64,000 nt of DNA from Agelas oroides (lineage: Eukaryota > Porifera > Demospongiae > Agelasida > Agelasidae): contig OX422205.1 in NCBI GenBank assembly GCA_949130485.1, positions 6,680,235 to 6,744,234 on the forward strand, given 5' to 3'. A program made the translations under genes and the position numbers. Below are positions 46,187 through 57,800 of this stretch, piece by piece (positions within the stretch are counted from its first letter, which is position 1; the number at the start of each line of letters is the position of its first letter). The notes beneath the pieces are model-generated. The model saw only the letters and a list, made by a program, of their open reading frames with translations. It was not told the DNA's origin and did no database searches.

Positions 46187-46318
46187 TTATTTGATGTGTG
46201 AGAAGGCAATTGGATATTGCACTCTTGTGCTGTATTTTCACTCGCCGTGGCTCGTGAAAATACGGCCACACACTCATGCAATATCCAGCCATATTGCCTT
46301 CTCACCCATCAAATAATA
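46187..46318. mobile_element. Hairpin element in the kinase relic
   Basis: TTATTTGATGTGTGAGAAGG against CCTTCTCACCCATCAAATAA, continuing through GGATATTGCA/TGCAATATCC and TGTATTTTCAC/GTGAAAATACG. About 130 bp. 46320-46385 also holds a 47-bp direct duplication (ATAACCTGTTACCTAGGCAA). Confidence 0.85.
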
Positions 46319-46809
46319 TAACCTGTTACCTAGGCAACATGTAAGAATGTGCATATAACCTGTTACCTAGGCAATGTGTAAGAATGTTGCTTATATCTGG
46401 TCCAGTGTGTTGCCTAAGTAATAGTTAATTACGTATTTATTAAACCATCTGCAATTGTGGCCAGTGAATGTTACAAGATTGTTGCTATTGAACAAACCTA
46501 GTGTGACAAGACATGTACCCTCCTCCACCAGACCTTACCAACACTCACACCCTTCTATACACACGTTTCCTCTGCCTGTACACTTTCACCCACACCCTCC
46601 ACCCAACACACCACCCCACACACCCTCCACCTCATCCACCCACCATCCCACACACCCACACACAGGCACAGGTCATGTGGTGTTGGCTAGAGACATCCCC
46701 ACGAAGAATTTTTTTGCTCTCAAGATTGACTCTCAGAGATGATTCTGGTGAGACGAGTGGAGCACTCAACAGCGAGAAATCCATTCTTCCATTCTGCATT
46801 CAACATGTG

Positions 46810-47965
46810 AGTCTGCCTCACTTCTCTCCACCTCCCTCTCTTTCCTCCCCCTCCTCCCTCCCCCTCCTCCCTTCCTCCCTCCCTCCTCCCTCCCCCTCCT
46901 CCCTTCCCCTCCTCCCTCCCCTCCTCCCTCCCACTCCTCCCTCCCCTCCCTCCCCTCCTCCCTCCCCTCCTCTCTCTCCCCTCTCCCTCTCCCATTTCCC
47001 TCCACCTTCCTCCATCCTTCCCCTTGCCTCCTCCCAACCCTCCCTCTCTTCCGTAACCCTACTCCCACTCCCTCCTTCCCCTCCTCCCTCCCTCTTCCCT
47101 TTTCCTCCCCTTCCTCCCTCCCCTCCTTCCTCCCCTCCTCCCTCCCCTCCACCCTTCCCCCTCCACCCCTCCCCTCCCTCCCCTCCTCCCTCCCCCTCCT
47201 CCCTCTCTCCCCTCCCTCTTCCCTCCCCCTCCCTCTCCCCTCCCTCCCTCTCTTCCCTCCTCCCTCTTTCCTCCCTCTCTTCCCTCCCCCTCTTCCCTCC
47301 CTCTCCCTTTCCTGATTCCTTTCCCTCAGGACTGCTTCCCCTCCCCTCCCTCCTTTCCCTTCTCTCTTTTCTCCGTCCCCTCACCTCCCTCTTCCCTCCT
47401 TCCCCTTCCATCCCTCCTTCCCTCTCTCCTCCCTCCTTCCCCTTCCACCCTCTCTCCCCTCCCCCTCACCCCCCTCCTCCCTCCATCCCTCTTCCCTCCC
47501 CCTCCCTCTTCCTCACCCTTCCTCTCTTCTCTCCCCCTCCTCCCCTTCCATCCTCCCTCCCCCTCTTTCCTCCTCCCCTCCCCCTCTTTCCTACCCCTCT
47601 TCCCTCCCCTCCCTTTCTTTCCCCTCTTCCCTCCCCTCCCCCTCCCTCTCCCTCTCATTTCTAACCTTGCTACCCCTCCCCTCCCTCTCCCTCTTTTCTA
47701 ACCTTACTCTCCCTTCCCTCCTCCCTCCCCCTCCTCCCTCCCCCTCCCTCCTCTCCCTTTTTTCCCTCTCCCCATTAGTCACCATCTATCATGGCACTTA
47801 AGTCTGTACTCTTCCCCCTCTCCCCCTCTCCCCCTCTCCTCCCCCTCTCCCCCTCTCCCCCTCTCCTCTCCCCCTCTCCCTCTCTCTCCCCCTCTTCCCC
47901 TCCCTCTCTCCCCCTTTACTCACCCCCTCTCCTCCCCCTCTTCCCCACGTTTTCAGTTGTCACTT
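46810..47965. repeat. About 1.15 kb polypyrimidine (C/T) tract
   Basis: Almost only C and T on the plus strand, in CCTCCCTCCC-like text with CCCCTCTCC units at 47812-47935. All long frames here (up to 383 codons) are low-complexity artefacts. The tract lies inside the kinase relic, where an intron would be. Confidence 0.95.
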
Positions 47966-48734
47966 GTGTTATTCAAGTGTATACTAGTAGAATAAGACTA
48001 GTGCTTTTGAACACTAGCTGTGTTCGCAGGCCACTTTCTGTCACTCGGAAAACTGTAGACGGCCTGGGAAATATTCCCACAAATGGTAGAAAGACTGATT
48101 CCACATGGGCTCACCTCTCCTCCTGCGCACTGTGGTACGCCACAGTACCTGGCTTCACAGATCATCCAGAGACAGAGGCACGGGAAGGAGGTGGATTGGT
48201 GGGCACTTGGTATCTCATCTGTGAGATGCTTGTGGGGTAAGTGGGGATGTGGGTTGTGGAAAGTGGGTGGGTGTGGGCGGTGGTGAAATTTCATCTTTCC
48301 CATTCTCCACATTTCTCTTTCCTCCTCTTTCTCCTTCATTCCCTCCCCTCCCTTTCTGTCCCCTTCCTTTCCTCCCTTTCTCCCTCTCCCTCTTCATCTT
48401 CCATCCTCCGTGCTCTAGCTATCCACCAATTTTTGATGAACATCTGTTTTGTATCTACAAGATCCCAGAGAGGAAGACCAATACAGATCGACCCAAGTGC
48501 AAAAGATCTAGAGATGTGATATGAAGGCTTGGGAGCTTGAAGGTGTGTGGGTGCATGAGTATGTGAAGGGGTGTGTGGGGTGTGGGTGAGGGGTGTGTGG
48601 GGGGAAGGGTGTGGAATGAGTGGGAGAGGAAGATAGAGGGTGTGAGGGAGATACCATTATTGAGTGCTCCTCTCCCAAGACGTCAAGATGGTGATGTACT
48701 CGACTTAAAGAGTAAAACTTGTGTTGCACTCTTG

Positions 48735-49010
48735 TGTGCATGGCTTGTCCAAGAAAATATACTCTGCTGCCTGCTTAAATCTGTCCTGTGTCTCTCCCCT
48801 CTTGCCCCCCTTTCTATTTTTCCCATCTAGTCTAAATAAATCTGAAGTATATTCCGAAGCAGCAAGATGTGTGCATGCCAACAAACTGAACCTACCAATA
48901 TGCATGGCTTGTGTTGTCTTAAAATATCCTGCTGTCTGTTGTTCTCGTGTTTCTCTTCCCTCTTGCCCCTCCCAATTCCCTTCTAGTCTCACACGGAATA
49001 CTCCACATCG
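48735..49010. repeat. Diverged 164-bp tandem duplication
   Basis: 48737 (TGCATGGCTTGTCCAAGAAA) and 48901 (TGCATGGCTTGTGTTGTCTT) begin similar segments that both run through CTCCCCTCTTGCCCC-like or TTCCCTCTTGCCCC text and TCTAGTCT. Confidence 0.75.
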
Positions 49011-49014
49011 TAAA

Positions 49015-49410
49015 GCAGTCCTCTAAACAGCAAGACTTAGTACAAGACTTCAAGGTACCTAGTGTAGATATTAACTACATTTTGCCTTTGGCAGAATGCA
49101 GGTGTGTGCAGGTAGGTTAGGAGGTAGCTAAATACTGTGAATGCATATTTAGCACGTTACTTAAGTGCCTGACAAACTGGTGAGGTTTGTACCAGGTGTA
49201 GGTTAGGGTGTAGGTAAATGCACACATACTTATTTTCTATTACAATGCAGTTGTGAACATTGTTCACAACTGTGTTAAGTTTGGGGCTCCATGATGCTTT
49301 GTTTTGCTTTCGGTTTTTGTAACCAGCGTTGTGTTTTGCAGGTGGTACTTTAGCTTTCGTAGGTAGAAATAGAAACTGATGCAATTTAGTTTGTGTTTTT
49401 GTTTGTGCAG
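49015..49410. other. No gene seen
   Basis: Contains a small palindrome TTGTGAACATTGTTCACAA (49250-49268) and duplicated AGGTTAGG...GTAGNTAAAT text (49112-49130, 49200-49218). No reading frame of interest. Confidence 0.4.
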
Positions 49411-50032
49411 TTAACCCTTTATACCCGAATGACGACTATAGTCGTCATGAATATAGGTACGTTAATTCCGAATGACAACTATAGTCGTCATGGCCACTAT
49501 CGAGCGGTTAGCGCTCTACACCCTGCGGCTACGTAGTATATAGTTAGTATGTGCCGCAGGAAGTCGAATAAAGCATAATTAGCTGGGCCATCCTATAGGG
49601 ACTTTCCCCGGAAATCGCGTTCGAAGTTTACCGTTCGATCGTGTTGTACTTAGTACTGCCACAGAACAGCTGGTTTCCCACGCGCTACTGCTCCTACCGA
49701 ATTTGTTCTAGCTAATCATCTAAACAACAGTGAAAACCTACCTTCGCTGGAAGTTTTGCCACGGATTTCCAGTCATTTTCCAATATGTAGCGAATACCCG
49801 CGCTTCCACCGCTGTATCTTATTCGGACTTCACTGCCAACTCGTATGACTACTTCCCGAGTAAAGCAGGTTTGTTTTCAACCTAACTAAGCCTAACTACC
49901 AATTGTTGAACTCTGCTAGTTCACAAGATATAACGCAATGAATCAACATAGTACAAAATCGCCATTTTTTATCTTGCTTCTCTCGTAATCACGTGTTTAT
50001 TGTGCGCATGCGCATCGGGTGTAAAGGGTTAA
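49411..50032. mobile_element. TTAA-flanked inverted-repeat element, piggyBac-like non-autonomous
   Basis: The 622-bp element begins TTAA-CCCTTTATACCCGA and ends TCGGGTGTAAAGGG-TTAA, that is, near-perfect 14-bp terminal repeats bounded by TTAA. Near the left end two palindromes ACGACTATAGTCGT and ACAACTATAGTCGT are spaced 44 bp apart. A TTAA target and CCCT termini are typical of piggyBac-type transposons. No transposase is encoded. Confidence 0.8.
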
Positions 50033-50560
50033 GAGCTAATTAGCCTACACTTAGCTACTATTTTTTTTAATATTCTGAACTGTATATAATCAGAATTGTA
50101 GCATTGCAGGTAAATACCAGTTGCATTTCAAGGTGCAACTGATTTACAGCTGTCTGCCCCAATAGCACGTAATGTCCATTGTTCTCACAATTTTGTGAGA
50201 ATTGTAATCATGTATGTATGTTGGGCAGGTAAATGCTTCCCTTATGGTAATTACATAGATCTATATCTAGCATGCATCTATCATGGGGAGAAATGGTAGA
50301 GCTACTTGTGATGGTCACTGGGAGGAGGTTTGGAGGTCACATCTATGCATGGAAGCAGTGCTGGGCTAGTGAAAAGATGGTGCCAACCCTATTCTGAATG
50401 TATAGTCTCAACTGGCTTTTCTGAAAGCCATTAACACACAAAAGACCTTTGCCCCTCTTACCTGTCCCTGTCCTTCTCATCCATGTTCCTGTCCATCTAT
50501 CCCTGTTCATATTCCTGTCCCTGTCTATCTGTTCCTCTCCCTGTCCATGTATCCCTATAG
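50033..50560. other. No gene seen
   Basis: AT-rich DNA leading into the satellite array. 50460-50545 is a CCCTGTCC-rich short repeat (CTGTCCATCTATCCCTGTTC). Confidence 0.4.
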
Positions 50561-53500
50561 TATATGCAGTGATGTGCGATAGTATATGCATTGATGTAAT
50601 ATTGCATGCAGTGATGTGCTATAGTATATGCTGTGATGTACTATAGCATGCAGTGATGTGCAATAGTATATGTAGTGATTTACAACAGCATGCAGTGAAT
50701 GTGCAATGGTATATGCAGTGTTGTACTGTAGCATCAGTGATGTGGAATAGTGTATGCAGTGATACACTATAACATCCAGTGATGTGCAATAGTATATTCA
50801 GTGATATGCAATAGCATGCAGCAATGTGCAATAGTATATGCAGTGATGTGAAATAGTATATGCAGTGATGTGCAATAGTATTTGCAGTGATGTGCAATAG
50901 CATGCAGGAATGTGCAGTAGTATATGCAGTGGTGTAATATAGCATGCAGTGATGTGCAATAGTATATGCAGTGGTGTAATGCATGCAGTGATGTGCAATA
51001 GTGTATGCAGTGATGTACTATCGCAGCAGTGATATGCAATAGTATATTTAGTGATTTACTATAGCGTGCAGTGAATGTGCAATGGTGTCTGCAGTGTTGT
51101 ACTGTGGCATTCAGTGATGTGGAAAGTGTATGCAGTGATGAGCTGTAGCATGCAGTGATGTGCAATAGTATATGCAGTGATATGCAATAGCATGCAGCAA
51201 TGTGCAGTAGTGTATGCAGTGATGTAGCATGCAGCAATGTGCAGTAGAATATGCAGTGATGTAATATAGCATGCAGTGATGTGTAGTATATGCAGTGATA
51301 TGCAGTAGTATATGCAGTGATGTAGTATTGCATGCAGTGATGTGCAACAATAGATGCAGTGATACTCAATAGCATGCAGCAATGCGCAGTAGTATGTGCA
51401 GTAATGTAATATTGCATGCAGTGATTTACAATAGCATGCAGTGAATGTGCAATGGCATATGCAGTGATATGCAATAGCATGCAGCAATGTGCAGTAGTAT
51501 ATGCAGTGATGTAATATAACATGCAGTGGTGTGCAATAGTATATGCAGTGGTGTAATATAACATGCAGTGGTGTGCAATAGTTTATGCAGTTATATACTA
51601 CAACATCCAGTGATGTGCAATAGCATATGCAGTGATATGTAATAGCATGCAGCGATGTGCAATAGTATATGCAGTGATGTAATATAGCTTGCAGTGATGT
51701 GTAATAGTATATGCAGTAATGTACAATGGTATATGCAGTGATGTACTCTAGCATGCAGCAATGTTCATTAGAATATGCAGTGATGTGATATAGCATGCAG
51801 TGATGTGCTATAGTATATGCAGTGATGTGCAGTAGTGTATGCAGTGATGTACTATAGCATGCAATGATGTGCAATAGTACATGCAGTGATTTACAATAGC
51901 ATGCAGTGATGTAATATGAATGGCATGAGTGATGTTCAATAGTATATGCGTGATGTGGAATAGTATATGCAGTGATGTGCAATAGTATATGCAGTGATAT
52001 GCTATAATATGCAGATGTGCAATAGTATATGCTGTGATATGCTATAACATGTAGTGATGTGCAATAGTATATGCAGTGATATGCAAAGCATGCAGCAATG
52101 TGCAGTAGTATATGCAGTGATATAATACATCATGCAGTGAATTGCAATAGTATATGGAGTTTTGTAATATGGCATGCAGTGATGTGCAATAGTATATGCA
52201 GTGATGTGCAATAGTGTATGCAGTGATGTAATATTGCATGCAGTGATGTGCATTAGTGTATGCAGTGATGTACTATGGCATGCAGTGATGTGCAATAGTA
52301 TATGCAGTGATTTACAATAGCATGCAGTGAATGTGCAATGGCATATGCAGTGATATGCAATAGCATGCAGCAATGTGCAGTAGTATATGCAGTGATGTAA
52401 TAAACATGCAGTGGTGTGCAATAGTATATGCAATGATGTGCAATAGATTATGCAGTGGTGTACTATACCATGCAGTGATGTGCAATAGTATATGCCGTGA
52501 TATGCAATAGCATGCAGCAATGTGCAATAGTATATGCAGTGAAGTAATATAGCTTGCAGTGATGTGTAATAGTATATGCAGTGATGTACAATGGTATATG
52601 CAGTGATGTACTCTAGCATGCAGGAAAGTGCAATAATGCAGTGATGTAATATAGCGTGCAGTGATGTGCAGTAGTATAAGCAGTGATGTACTATTGCATG
52701 CATTGATGTGCAACAATAGATGCACTGATATGCAATGGCATGCAGCAATGCGCAATAGTATATGCAGTAATGTAATATTGCATGCAGTCATGTGCAGTAG
52801 TGTATGCAGTGATGTACTATAGCATGCAGTGATGTGCAATAGTACATGCAGTGATTTACAATAGCATGCAGTGAATGTGCAATGGCATATGCAGTGATAT
52901 GCAATAGCCTGCAGCAATGTGCAGTAGTATATGCAGTGATGTAATATAACATGCAGTGATGTGCAATAGTATATGCAGTGATATGCAATAGCATGCAGCA
53001 ATGTGCAGTAGTATATGCAGTGATTGAATATAACATGCAGTGGTGTGCAATAGTATATGCAGTGGTGTGCAATAGTGTATGCAGTGATGTAATATTGCAT
53101 GCAGTGATGTAATATTGCATGCAGTGATGTGCAATAGTGTATGCAGTGATGTACTATAGCAAGCAGTGATTTGCAATAGTATATGCAGTGATTTACAATA
53201 GCATGCAGTGAATGTGAATGGTATATGCAGTGTTGTACTGTAGCATTCAGTGATGTGGAAGTGTATGCTGTGATATGGAATAACATGCAGCAATGTGCAG
53301 TAGTATATTCAGTGATGTAGTTTGGCATGCAGTGTAATATAGCTTGCAGTGATGTGCAATAGTATATGCAGTGATGTGCAATGGTATATGCAATGATGTA
53401 CTCTACCAGGCAGCAATGTGCAATAGAATATGCAGTGATGTAATGTAGGATGCAGTGATGTGCTATAGTATATGCAGTGATGTGCAGTAGTATATGCCGT

Positions 53501-54870
53501 GATGTGAAATAGTATATGCAGTGATGTGCAATAGTATATGCAGTGATGTACTATAGCATGCATTGATGTGCAATAGTATATGCAGTGATATGCAATAGCA
53601 TGCAGCAATGTGCAGTAGTATATGCAGTGATGTAATATAACTTGCAGTGATGTGTAATAGTATATGCAGTGATGTACAGTGGTATATGCAGTGATGTACT
53701 CAAGCATGCAGCAATGTGCAATAGAATGTGCAGTGATGTGCTATAGTATATGCAGTGATGTGCAGTAATATATGCCGTGATGTGAAATAGTATATGCAGT
53801 GATGTGCAATAGTATATGCAGTGATGTACTATAGCATGCATTGATGTGCAATAGTATATGCAGTGATATGCAATAGCATGCAGCAATGTGCAGTAGTATA
53901 TGCAGTGGTGTAATATAACATGCAGTGATGTGTAATAGTATATGCAGTGATGTGCAATGGTATATGCAGTGATGTACTCTAGCATGCAGCAATGTGCAAT
54001 AGAATATGCAGTGATGTAATATAGCATGCAGTGATTACAGTATATGCAGTGGTGTGCAATGGCATATGCAGTGATATGCAATAGCATGCAGCAATGTGCA
54101 GTAGTATATGCAGTGATGTAATATAACATGCAGTGGTGTGCAATAGTATATGCAGTGATGTGCAATAGATTATGCAGTGATGTATGGCATGCAGTGGTGT
54201 GCAATAGTATATGCAGTGATGTGCAATAGATTATGCAATGATGTAGTATGGCATGCAGTGATGTGCAATAGTTTATGCAGTGTTGTACTATAGCATGCAG
54301 TGATTTACAATAGCATGCAGTGAATGTGCAGTGGTATATGCAGTGTTGTACTGTAGCATTCAGTGTTGTGGAATAGTGTATGCGTGATGAGCTGTGCATG
54401 CAGTGATGTGCAATAGCAAGAGCGCATAAGAACGGGCGGCTAGAGTAAGAATGTGTAACTCCAATAGAAGCCCGTAGTCCGGGCAAAATTATTGAACTGT
54501 ACTAAAATAGAACATCCGGTCACGTGTGTGCTTAGCAACAATGCATAAGGGCTTATGTCAACGCAGCGTGCGCAGTGCGTGTTACTATTTTTAGTACTGG
54601 CGGTAAATTCCGCCCGGTTTCGAATTTTACGTAGTTACACGCTCTTACTCTAGCCGCCCGTTCTTATGCGCTCTTGCAATAGTATATGCAGTGATACACT
54701 TTAACATCCAGTGATGTGCAATAGTATATTCAATGATATGTAATAGCATGCAGCAATGTGTGATAGTATATGCAGTGATGTGCAATAGTATATGCAGTGA
54801 TGTTAATAGTATTTGCAGTGATGTGCAATAGTATATGCAGTGATATACAATGGCATGCAGCAATGTACGG
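50561..54870. repeat. 22-bp satellite array, about 4.3 kb
   Basis: The core unit is GTGATGTGCAATAGTATATG plus CA, alternating with GTGATGTAATATAGCATGCA, GTGATGTACTATAGCATGCA and GTGATATGCAATAGCATGCA forms, so a 40-44-bp dimer and longer higher-order periods are visible. The minus strand is open for up to 338 codons in this array (HITAYTIAHHCMLYYI-like) only because stops are rare in the unit. An inverted-repeat element interrupts it at 54417-54676. Confidence 0.97.
54417..54676. mobile_element. Inverted-repeat element inserted in the 22-bp satellite
   Basis: Terminal repeats CAAGAGCGCATAAGAACGGG (then CGGCTAGAGTAAGA) and the exact complement at the right end, about 34 bp, ending CGCTCTTG. 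CAATAG flanks both sides (54411-54416, 54677-54682), and removing one copy restores the satellite unit. A diverged relative lies at 36892-37054. Confidence 0.93.
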
Positions 54871-57800
54871 TTGCACCCACTTCCATACGTTCCCCTCGCA
54901 TTACCCTGCATTCTCCTGTGTTCGTCTGGTGTTTAGCACCCACCCCATACATTCCCCTGGCGTTCCCCTACATTTCCATTGCACTTTGCACACACTCCCA
55001 TGCATTTCCCTGGCACTTTGCACCCACTCCCATACGTTCCCATGGCATTCCCCTGCATTCCACTGGTACTTTGCACCCACTCCCAAACGTTGCTGTGCAT
55101 TTTCTTGCATTCCCCTGCATTCCCATGGCATTTTGCACCCATTCCCATACGTTTCCCTGGCATTCCTCTGCATTCCCCTGCATTCCCCTGTGACTTTGCA
55201 CCCACTCCCATACGTTGCTATGGCATTCCACTGCATTTCCCTGCATTTCACTGGCACTTTGCACCCACTCCAATACATTCCCCTTGCATTTCCTTGCATT
55301 CCCTTGCATTCCCTTGCATTCCACTGGCACTTTGCACCCACTTCAATATGTTCCTTGGCATTCCCCTGCATGACACTGCATTCTTGCCCTCCATTTCCCT
55401 GGCACTTTGTACCCACTCCCATACATTTACCTGGCCCATATGTTCCCCTGGCATCCCCCTGCATTCCCCGGCATTCCCGACACTTAGTACCCACTCCCAT
55501 ACATTCCCTTGGCATTCCCCAGGCACTTTGCACACCCTCCAATACATTACACTGGTAGTCCCCTGCATTCCCCAGGTACATAGCACTCACTCCCTTACAT
55601 TCACCTGGTACTCCCTTACATTAACCTGGTATTCCCCTGCATTCCCCTGCATTCCACTGGCACTTTGCACCCACTTCCATACGTTCCCCCTGGCATTCCC
55701 TGCAATCCCCTTTGTTCCCCTGGCATTTTGGACCCACTCCAATGCATTCCCCTGCATTCCCCTGGCACTTTGTACCCACTCCCATTTGTTCCCTGGCATT
55801 CCCTTGCACCCACCTGCATTCCTCTACATTCCCCTGGCAATTTGCACCCTCTCCCATACATTCCCCTGGCATTCTCCTGCATTCCCTGGCACTTTGCACC
55901 CACTCCCATAGATTTACCTGCATTCTCCTGGCACTTTGCACACATACCCATTCGTTTCCCTGGCATTCCCCTGCATTTGCCTGCATTCCACTGAATTCCC
56001 CTCGCATTGCGCCCACTCCCATATGTTCCCCTGGTATTCCCCAGCATTCCCCTGCATTCACTTGCATTCTCCTGGCACTTTGTACCAAATCCCATATGTT
56101 CCCGTTCCCTGCATTCCCCTGCTTTTTTCTGGCTTTTGCACCCACACCCATACATTCCCCTGGCATCCTCCCACATTCCCATTGCACTTTGCACACTCCC
56201 ATGCATTCCCATGGCACTTTGCACCCACTCCCATATGTTCCCTGGCATTCCCTTGCATTCCCCTACATTCCCCTGGCACTTTGTGCCCACTCCCATACGT
56301 TCCCCTGGCATTCCCCAGCATTTCCTGCGTTCCCCTGGCACTGCACCACTCCCATACGTTGCTGTGGCATTCACCTGCATTCCCCTGACACTTTGCACCC
56401 ACTGCCATATGTTCCCTGGCATTCCCTTGCATTCCCCTACATTCCCCTGGCAATTTGCACCCACTCCCATACGTTCCCCTGGCATTCCCCAGCATTTCTT
56501 GCATTCCCCTGGCACTGCACCACTCCCATACGTTGCTGTGGCATTCCCCAGCATTCCCCTGGCACTTTGCACCCACTCCCATACGTTCCCCTGTATTCCC
56601 CTGTATTCCCCTACATTCCCCTGCATTCCACTGCGTTCCCCTGGCACTTTGCCTCCACTCTCGTACGTTTCCCTGGCATTCCCCTGCATTCCCCTTCATT
56701 CCGCTAGCACTTTACACCCACTCCCTTGCATTCCCCTGGTAGTCCCCTGCCTTCCCCTGGCACTATACACCCACTCGCATACGTTCCCCTGGCACTATAC
56801 ACCCACTCGCATACGTTCCCCTGGCATTCCCCTGCATTCCCTGCATTCCCCTGGCAGTTTACACCCACCCCCATACGTTCCCCTGGCATTCCCCTACATT
56901 CCCCAGCATACCCCTGGCACTTTGCACCCACTCCCATACGTTCCCCTGGCATTCCCCTGTATTCCCCTGTATTCCCCTGCATTCCCCTGCGTTCCCCTGG
57001 CACTTTGCCTCCACTCTCATACGTTCCCCTGGCATTCCCCTGCATTCCCCTTCATTCCGCTAGCACTTTACACCCACTCCCTTGCATTCCCCTGGTAGTC
57101 CCCTGCATTCCCCTGGCACTATACACCCACTCCCATACGTTCCCCTGGCATTCCCCTGGCAGTTTGCACCCACTCCCATAAGTTCCCCTGGCATTCCCCT
57201 GGCAGTTTGCACCCACTACCATACATTCCCCTGGCATTCCCCTGCATTCACCTGAATTTCCCTAGCACTTTACACCCACTCCCGTGGATTGCCGTCATTC
57301 CCCTGCATTCCCCTGGCACTTTACACTCCGATACGTTTCCCTGGCATTCCCCTGCATTCCCCTGGCGCTATACACCTATTCCCATATGTTCCTCTGGCAT
57401 TCCTTTAAATTCCCCTGCATTCCCCTGGCATTTGCACCCACTCCCATACGTTCCCCTGGCCTTCCCCTGCATTCCCCAGCATTCCCCTGGCACTTTGCAC
57501 CCACTCCCATACGTTTCCCTGGCATTTCCCTGTATTCCCTTCCATTCCCCTGCATTCCACTGCGTTCCCCTGGCACTTTGCCTCCACTCTTGTACATTTC
57601 CCTGGCATTCCCCTTCATTCCGCTAGCACTTTGCACCCACGCCCTTGCATTCCTCTGGTAGTCCCCTGCATTCCCCTGGCACTATACACCCTCTCCCATA
57701 CGTACCCCTGGCATTCCTCTGCATTCCCTGCATTCCCCTGGCAGTTTAAACCCACTCCCATATGTTCCCCTGGCATTCCCCTGCATTCCCCAGCATTCCC

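Larger units (their letters stand above)
45862..48524 (+). pseudogene. Broken AGC-family protein kinase, PRKX/PKA-like
   Basis: Kinase pieces lie in the right order on the plus strand. A possible first exon is 45862-46098 (MARYLAEATQST; ends AHLKFT before GTAAGT). 46666-46806 encodes GTGHVVLARDIPTKNFFALK, and then, in shifted frames, VRRVEH and LNSEKSIL. 48085-48238 encodes CGTPQYLAS...VDWWALG, with a shift before ICEMLVG. 48418-48510 encodes YPPIFDEHLFCIYKI. CGTPQYL, VDWWALG and YPPIFDE are the activation-loop end and helix F-G region of PRKX-type kinases. The glycine-rich loop lacks its third glycine segment, and at least three frame changes occur. The catalytic loop (YRDLK type) and DFG were not found. 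A ~1.1 kb pyrimidine tract separates the lobes. It is probably nonfunctional. Confidence 0.75.

Noticed and set aside
46513-47664. A 383-codon Pro/Ser/Leu frame
   Set aside because: Encoded by the polypyrimidine tract. The opposite strand is equally open (Gly/Glu/Arg), so it is compositional.
50767-54486. Long minus-strand frames rich in HITAYTIAHHC
   Set aside because: Translation of the 22-bp satellite; no independent evidence for coding.
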